DNA from: Serilophus lunatus
Lineage: Eukaryota > Chordata > Aves > Passeriformes > Eurylaimidae
Direction of reading: 5' to 3'
Assembly: GCA_013399895.1 (NCBI GenBank)
Contig: VXBA01001006.1
Span: 1 to 64,000, forward strand
DNA length: 64,000 nt
Below, piece by piece: positions 59,591 through 64,000 of the stretch. The number at the start of each line of letters is the position of its first letter. The stretch's first letter is position 1. The position numbers and the translations under genes are program-made. The notes under the pieces are model-generated. The model searched no databases. It was given only the letters and a program-made list of their open reading frames with translations, and was not told the DNA's origin.

Positions 59591-62500
59591 AATCAGAACT
59601 TTCCACCTGTGATTATTTTTTTATTCAAAATTATGAGGGTGTGGGGGAGCCTTTAGAATTCATAGAGGACACTTTGCTCAGTTTACATTTCTCTTCTTAC
59701 ATTGTTTCCTGTGGATAGAAGAGAACATTTGTTCTGTTGAAAGTGGGTGGTTTTTTTAAACACTATGGCTGAAGCAGCAGTAATTTATATGATGGGCTGC
59801 AGCACTGCAGTATTTTCCATTCCACAGGGTGGCACACAGTGGAACACTGCCTGTCTCTATGCAGCACAGCTTGCCAGAGTGCACTAGCCTTTAAGCAGCA
59901 CCTATGAAGTCAGCCATGACTCTGAAGTTGGGCATTGCTTCACTGATCTGTTGGATCGAGTCAGAGTGCTAAGTGGTTTTTTCAGACTGTATCTTAAATG
60001 TCTTAGTCTGAAGAGCTCCATTATGTTCTGAAGGCAGATGTTTACTTTTATACACTACATTATACCAGTGATACTCAGACACTCCCAATTTCTGTATAAA
60101 CAGAGGTAATAGGGCCTCTACTATCTTTCCTCGAGGTTGTTTGCTGATACAACAGAGTGTAATCAATCTCTAAGGTGGGCTTGCTATGGCCTTTAGTAAA
60201 CTTTCCTTCCAATAATCCTATAATGACACTATATTGTGTTGTAATATTGCACTGTAACATTTTTCATGTAAAGAAGCAAAATGTCCATCCAATGCATGGA
60301 TAAGAATCATTCCAATGTCGAAACAGCTTTAGTGGAGGATGAGCTACCTTTCTTCTACAGAAAAAGAAGCAGAAAGTAACTGTCTTCCAGTTACAGGGTG
60401 ATGTAGCCCTACAGACATGCTGGAGGAGGCACTTGGCTGCTTCCTTACATTAGGGGTCACCTGTGCCACTTAGTCTCATTCCTGTGGAGGACAGGAGTCA
60501 TGTGGGACTGACCAAGCACTCTCAGTTGTATTCCTCATCATCTGAAATGAAAGAACATTAAAGGAGCTTGACATTCTTCTTCAAAGGTCAATAAATAACT
60601 CTGTTTCCATATATAAAGTAAATGACAGTGCACAATGAGCGCAGCTTTGGCCCTACGCTGGTTTAAAACAAAGTAACAGGAAATAATAAGGTTTAAATTG
60701 GTGAATTGGCTTGTGTGTACTGGGGATTAAGCTGCAATACAAGCTGCACCTAAACTACAGAACTTCAGAGATGGGCCTCTTTAAAGCACTCTAGCATACA
60801 CTCTGGCTACAATGATGCCACCTTGACAGAAATACTAGTATACCTCATTACTGTCCCAGAGTAACTTCATAAACTTAGATTAAAAGCTTAAACTACCTCG
60901 CAATAAAATTGAGTGGTATTAGAAGATAAACATGACCAAAAAATTATTTTAGTAAGGTATGTGATAAAGTGAAATGCACCAGCTAAGATCTGGTCTAAAT
61001 GTTATATTTTTACTAATACATAACACCAGTATGAATAAAATGAAGTGCAAAAGCCAGAGGATGACTCACACATTTGTGCTTCTTAAACAAAAGAACGGGA
61101 TGAACTGTGCTGTTTGTAACCTTCTAAACACTCCTCATAACAATCCAGATGTGGCTTTCACAGAAAATGAGTGGCAGCACATAGACCTTTGTGTCACTGC
61201 ATGTCTCCCTGTGACGTGAGGAACTACTATGCAGTTGCTGACATGCTCAGAGGTCATACACAGTAGGTAGTGAGTTCAGCAGCAGCAAGTAACAGAAATG
61301 ACAGGATGCTCTGCATCCTTCTAAATCTGCTGCTCTTTTCTCTTTCCATTTCTAGATATTGTAGTAGATGGAGAGGGAAACTCAGCCTGAGTTCACATGA
61401 AATGGAGCTGGCAGTGTGACATTACAAGTGATGTAAGATTGATGGATTCAAGGATTCTCAGGAACAGGATTCAATATAAATTAAGCTGTAAATAAATAAG
61501 GATTCTCACTCAGGGAAAGATAAGATTTAGGTGAGAGAGAGAACAGAGCAATGCAATTAGTAGTTATTACACTAAAGAACCTTTATCACCAGCAAAGAGT
61601 TTTATTAGGGTTGAAGACAGTAATTTGAGCAACTGGTTCCATTCACATGTTTTAGTTGAAGTAGGTCCCATTAGTCCATTTAGTGTTCTGGCGAAGGTAT
61701 ATTCTTTGGATCTGAGTGTTCCCACTGCTTTGTTTTTTTGTTGATCTTTTAATATCTTCATTTACTGCTCCCACTCCCCCCCACCAAGTAGAACACAAAG
61801 ACGACATCTGACATAGCATGGTCAATTCCAAGCATTTAAAATCTGATAAGAGCACTCAAAATACCAGAAAGATTGACTTGTATAAAAAAATCAATAAGCT
61901 AAATTATTTCCAAATCAAAATAATATTCCATCTTATTTTTTCTTAATGTAAGTTTCATTGTTTGAGGAGGTTCTTTTTTAACTGTGGTGCCTTGAATCTT
62001 GCTCTGTCCATGACAAAAGAAAGATTCCCTTTCACATACTGATATACCTCCAGAAGATGAGCCATCGCAAAAGGCAATAGTGCTGTGCTAGTTCCTTGGC
62101 TGACTGCCTTTCTGTGCTCATCAAGCCAGCTTGAATCTATGCTCTCTAACTGGGTACTCTTGAGACTAACAGCATTATATTTTAAAGGGATTTTTTTTCC
62201 CCACTATTAGCCCTATCTTCAAAGTACAAATTTCTCCTTTAGCAGGTGTCTACTTCTATAAGTCAAAAGCTGAAAGCTCCAACAGTGCTTTCCTCATGAT
62301 TAGGGAGATGTGGATTCCTCTCCTGCCCTACAGAAGGACTCCATCCCTCTTTTCATTTTCAAATTATTTGTTGGTTAATGAGCAGCACCTCAGGCTGTCA
62401 ATCTCTAGAAAGGCACAGTGTCACAGGGATGGAATATCTGTCTCTATGTATTTAATCACATAATGCAATTTTAATCAACCTACAAAAAAGCTCACATGAA

Positions 62501-64000
62501 AATAGAGATCATGCTACAGTTAAATAGTGATTTCAGTGTTGAGATAAAAAATTGATATTAATGTTCATGTTGCAAAAGTGTACTTCCCAGTACATAAATC
62601 AAATCTATAAAGTTTGTTATTTTATAATACATTTGTCTGCATATTTTAGAATACTGTTCCATTTTATTACATTTCTGATCAAGACTAATGCTCATTAAAA
62701 AATCTAATATGACAATGAAAAATTTTATATGGAAAATTCTTGTCCTCTATTACAATTGCTATCTGCTCCACTTTTTGGAAACCACAGCAAATTAGACTTG
62801 GGCCATGGTAATCTTAATTATATCTTGAAATAGATGATGTTGGAAATATATTGAATAAACTCTTTTGGTGAGATTGCCTTTGCCTCTTAATTTAAAATCT
62901 CTGTGTTCATATTCTTACATTATTTAAATGACAAAAGGCAGGCATCTGAAAAACGGGATGCTTTGTTTGGAAGTCATATTCATGAAGATTCATTCAATTG
63001 TTAGTGGCATCAAAAAAATAGGGGAGAAAAAACGTAACGTAAGCTGCATCATTTCATTTAAGTAGCAAAATGCATAGGCTAAAAGAGAAAGTTTTATATG
63101 ATCGCAAAACTGTGAATTTCTATGGATTTTTCATACTTTTAGCAAGAGAGCAGTTGTAACCTAACATTTTACTTGTTCTATTTGAAGAAGACAGGAAAGA
63201 GGTGCCAAGCACTCTGCGTATCAAGTGGCTGTTGTGAAAACTACAGATGAGAACATCACCAGATCCAACATTTATTTTTTCTCCAAAGTTGTATCAAAGT
63301 TAAATGTTGACTCTACAATCAACTAAAAATTTGACCAAGGTTTTATCTCATCTCATTTGGCCTGTGAGAAGCATGAAAAAGATCATGACATAGTAAAACA
63401 AGTCAGCTGCTGCAATGGTGACTTTGCATGATGACTGCTGGCATCGATGCATCATCTGAGTGCTCAATGTCTTGCAGTGTTTCCTGAGTGGGAAAGCTGC
63501 AGAGCCGCTCCGAGAAAAGTGGTCAGGACATCTGCACACTTAGTGTAGGTGAAGCAATTGGCAAGTTCAGCTTTATCACATGCAAAAAGACATGATAATA
63601 AAAGGGTATTGGTGACAGTAAGCACTGCCATAGACGACATAAAGGATAGTTTCACTCACACGGCATTACTGCCCATTGATTAAGGATGTGTTTAAATAAC
63701 ATTTAGAGGAAAGGTCAGAAAGCAGTGATGCAGGATGTGCCTAGGCCTCCCTGCACAGCTGCCCTGTGAAGAGCCAACAAGCTGTCAGCGGGGACCTGAG
63801 GGCAAGTTAAGCTTCTGGGACGTGTTTCATGATCTGCTTAATAAGAATTGTAAATGAATCAGCTGTTCAAACTGAGTATGAATTTTGCAATCTACAGGTG
63901 ATACACTGAACTACAAACCAAACTGTACTGAGCAAAGCTGTCTAATCTTGTACCTCCAATGCAGGGGTTTTCATTATCTCTTCATGGAATCAACAGTGTT
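59591..64000. other. AT-rich non-coding DNA
   Basis: No gene or dated repeat recognised to the end of the window. Frames of 60-81 codons occur on both strands without recognisable motifs. Confidence 0.55.

Noticed and set aside
1..64000. tRNA, rRNA, snRNA or microRNA genes, CRISPR arrays, bacterial operons
   Set aside because: No tRNA A/B boxes in a cloverleaf context, U6-like promoter/start, long stable precursor hairpin or repeat-spacer array was seen by eye; a covariance-model scan was not possible.

Overview
This 64 kb window looks like an AT-rich, gene-poor stretch of a bird nuclear genome. The evidence is five CR1 LINE fragments with avian-type 3' ends (TTCCAACC...ATTCTATGATTCTATG), two retroviral long terminal repeats (LTRs) of the kind found in songbirds and other Neoaves, generally low CpG, and no bacterial gene organisation. 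The species cannot be fixed from the sequence. I find no protein-coding gene of the host that I can support. Nearly all long open frames lie in repeats, in a polypurine tract, or are of the length expected by chance in 64 kb.

Layout, left to right. Positions 1-303 are the right end of a hAT-type DNA transposon: the last 32 codons of a transposase with its stop, a 3' UTR, the terminal inverted repeat and an 8-bp target site of the TTCTAGAA type. At 594-~1026 is a solo LTR. A CR1 fragment lies at 5724-~6065 (minus). At ~7230-7770 is a second, older LTR-like element with CCAAT-box-like motifs. From about 8 to 34 kb the sequence is AT-rich and non-coding, with low-complexity tracts, a C-rich tract that could form a G-quadruplex on the minus strand (10383-10411), two stacked inverted repeats (12292-12389), and a threefold GGAACA-type direct repeat (27911-27937).

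At 34.6-34.9 kb is a 300-bp pure A/G tract, mostly (GAAAAA)n. From 36.4 to 38.8 kb two CR1 copies of opposite orientation (36420-37112 plus, 38445-38812 minus) flank a (CA)n microsatellite and a compact CpG-rich block at 38080-38235, the only promoter-like composition in the window. From 40.3 to 41.6 kb are blocks with homeodomain- and octamer-like motifs that resemble conserved non-coding DNA, though this is untested. At 51886-52318 is a solo LTR with an exact 5-bp target duplication (ATACT), interrupted by a 205-base assembly gap. A second tail-to-tail CR1 pair lies at 57402-57626 (plus) and 58897-~59590 (minus). The last 4.4 kb holds nothing I recognise.

There is no gene system acting together here; the recognisable content is a record of transposon insertion. 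The most notable item is the hAT end, because its coding tail, terminal repeat and target site are all still legible, which suggests a fairly young copy in a clade where DNA transposons are usually old.
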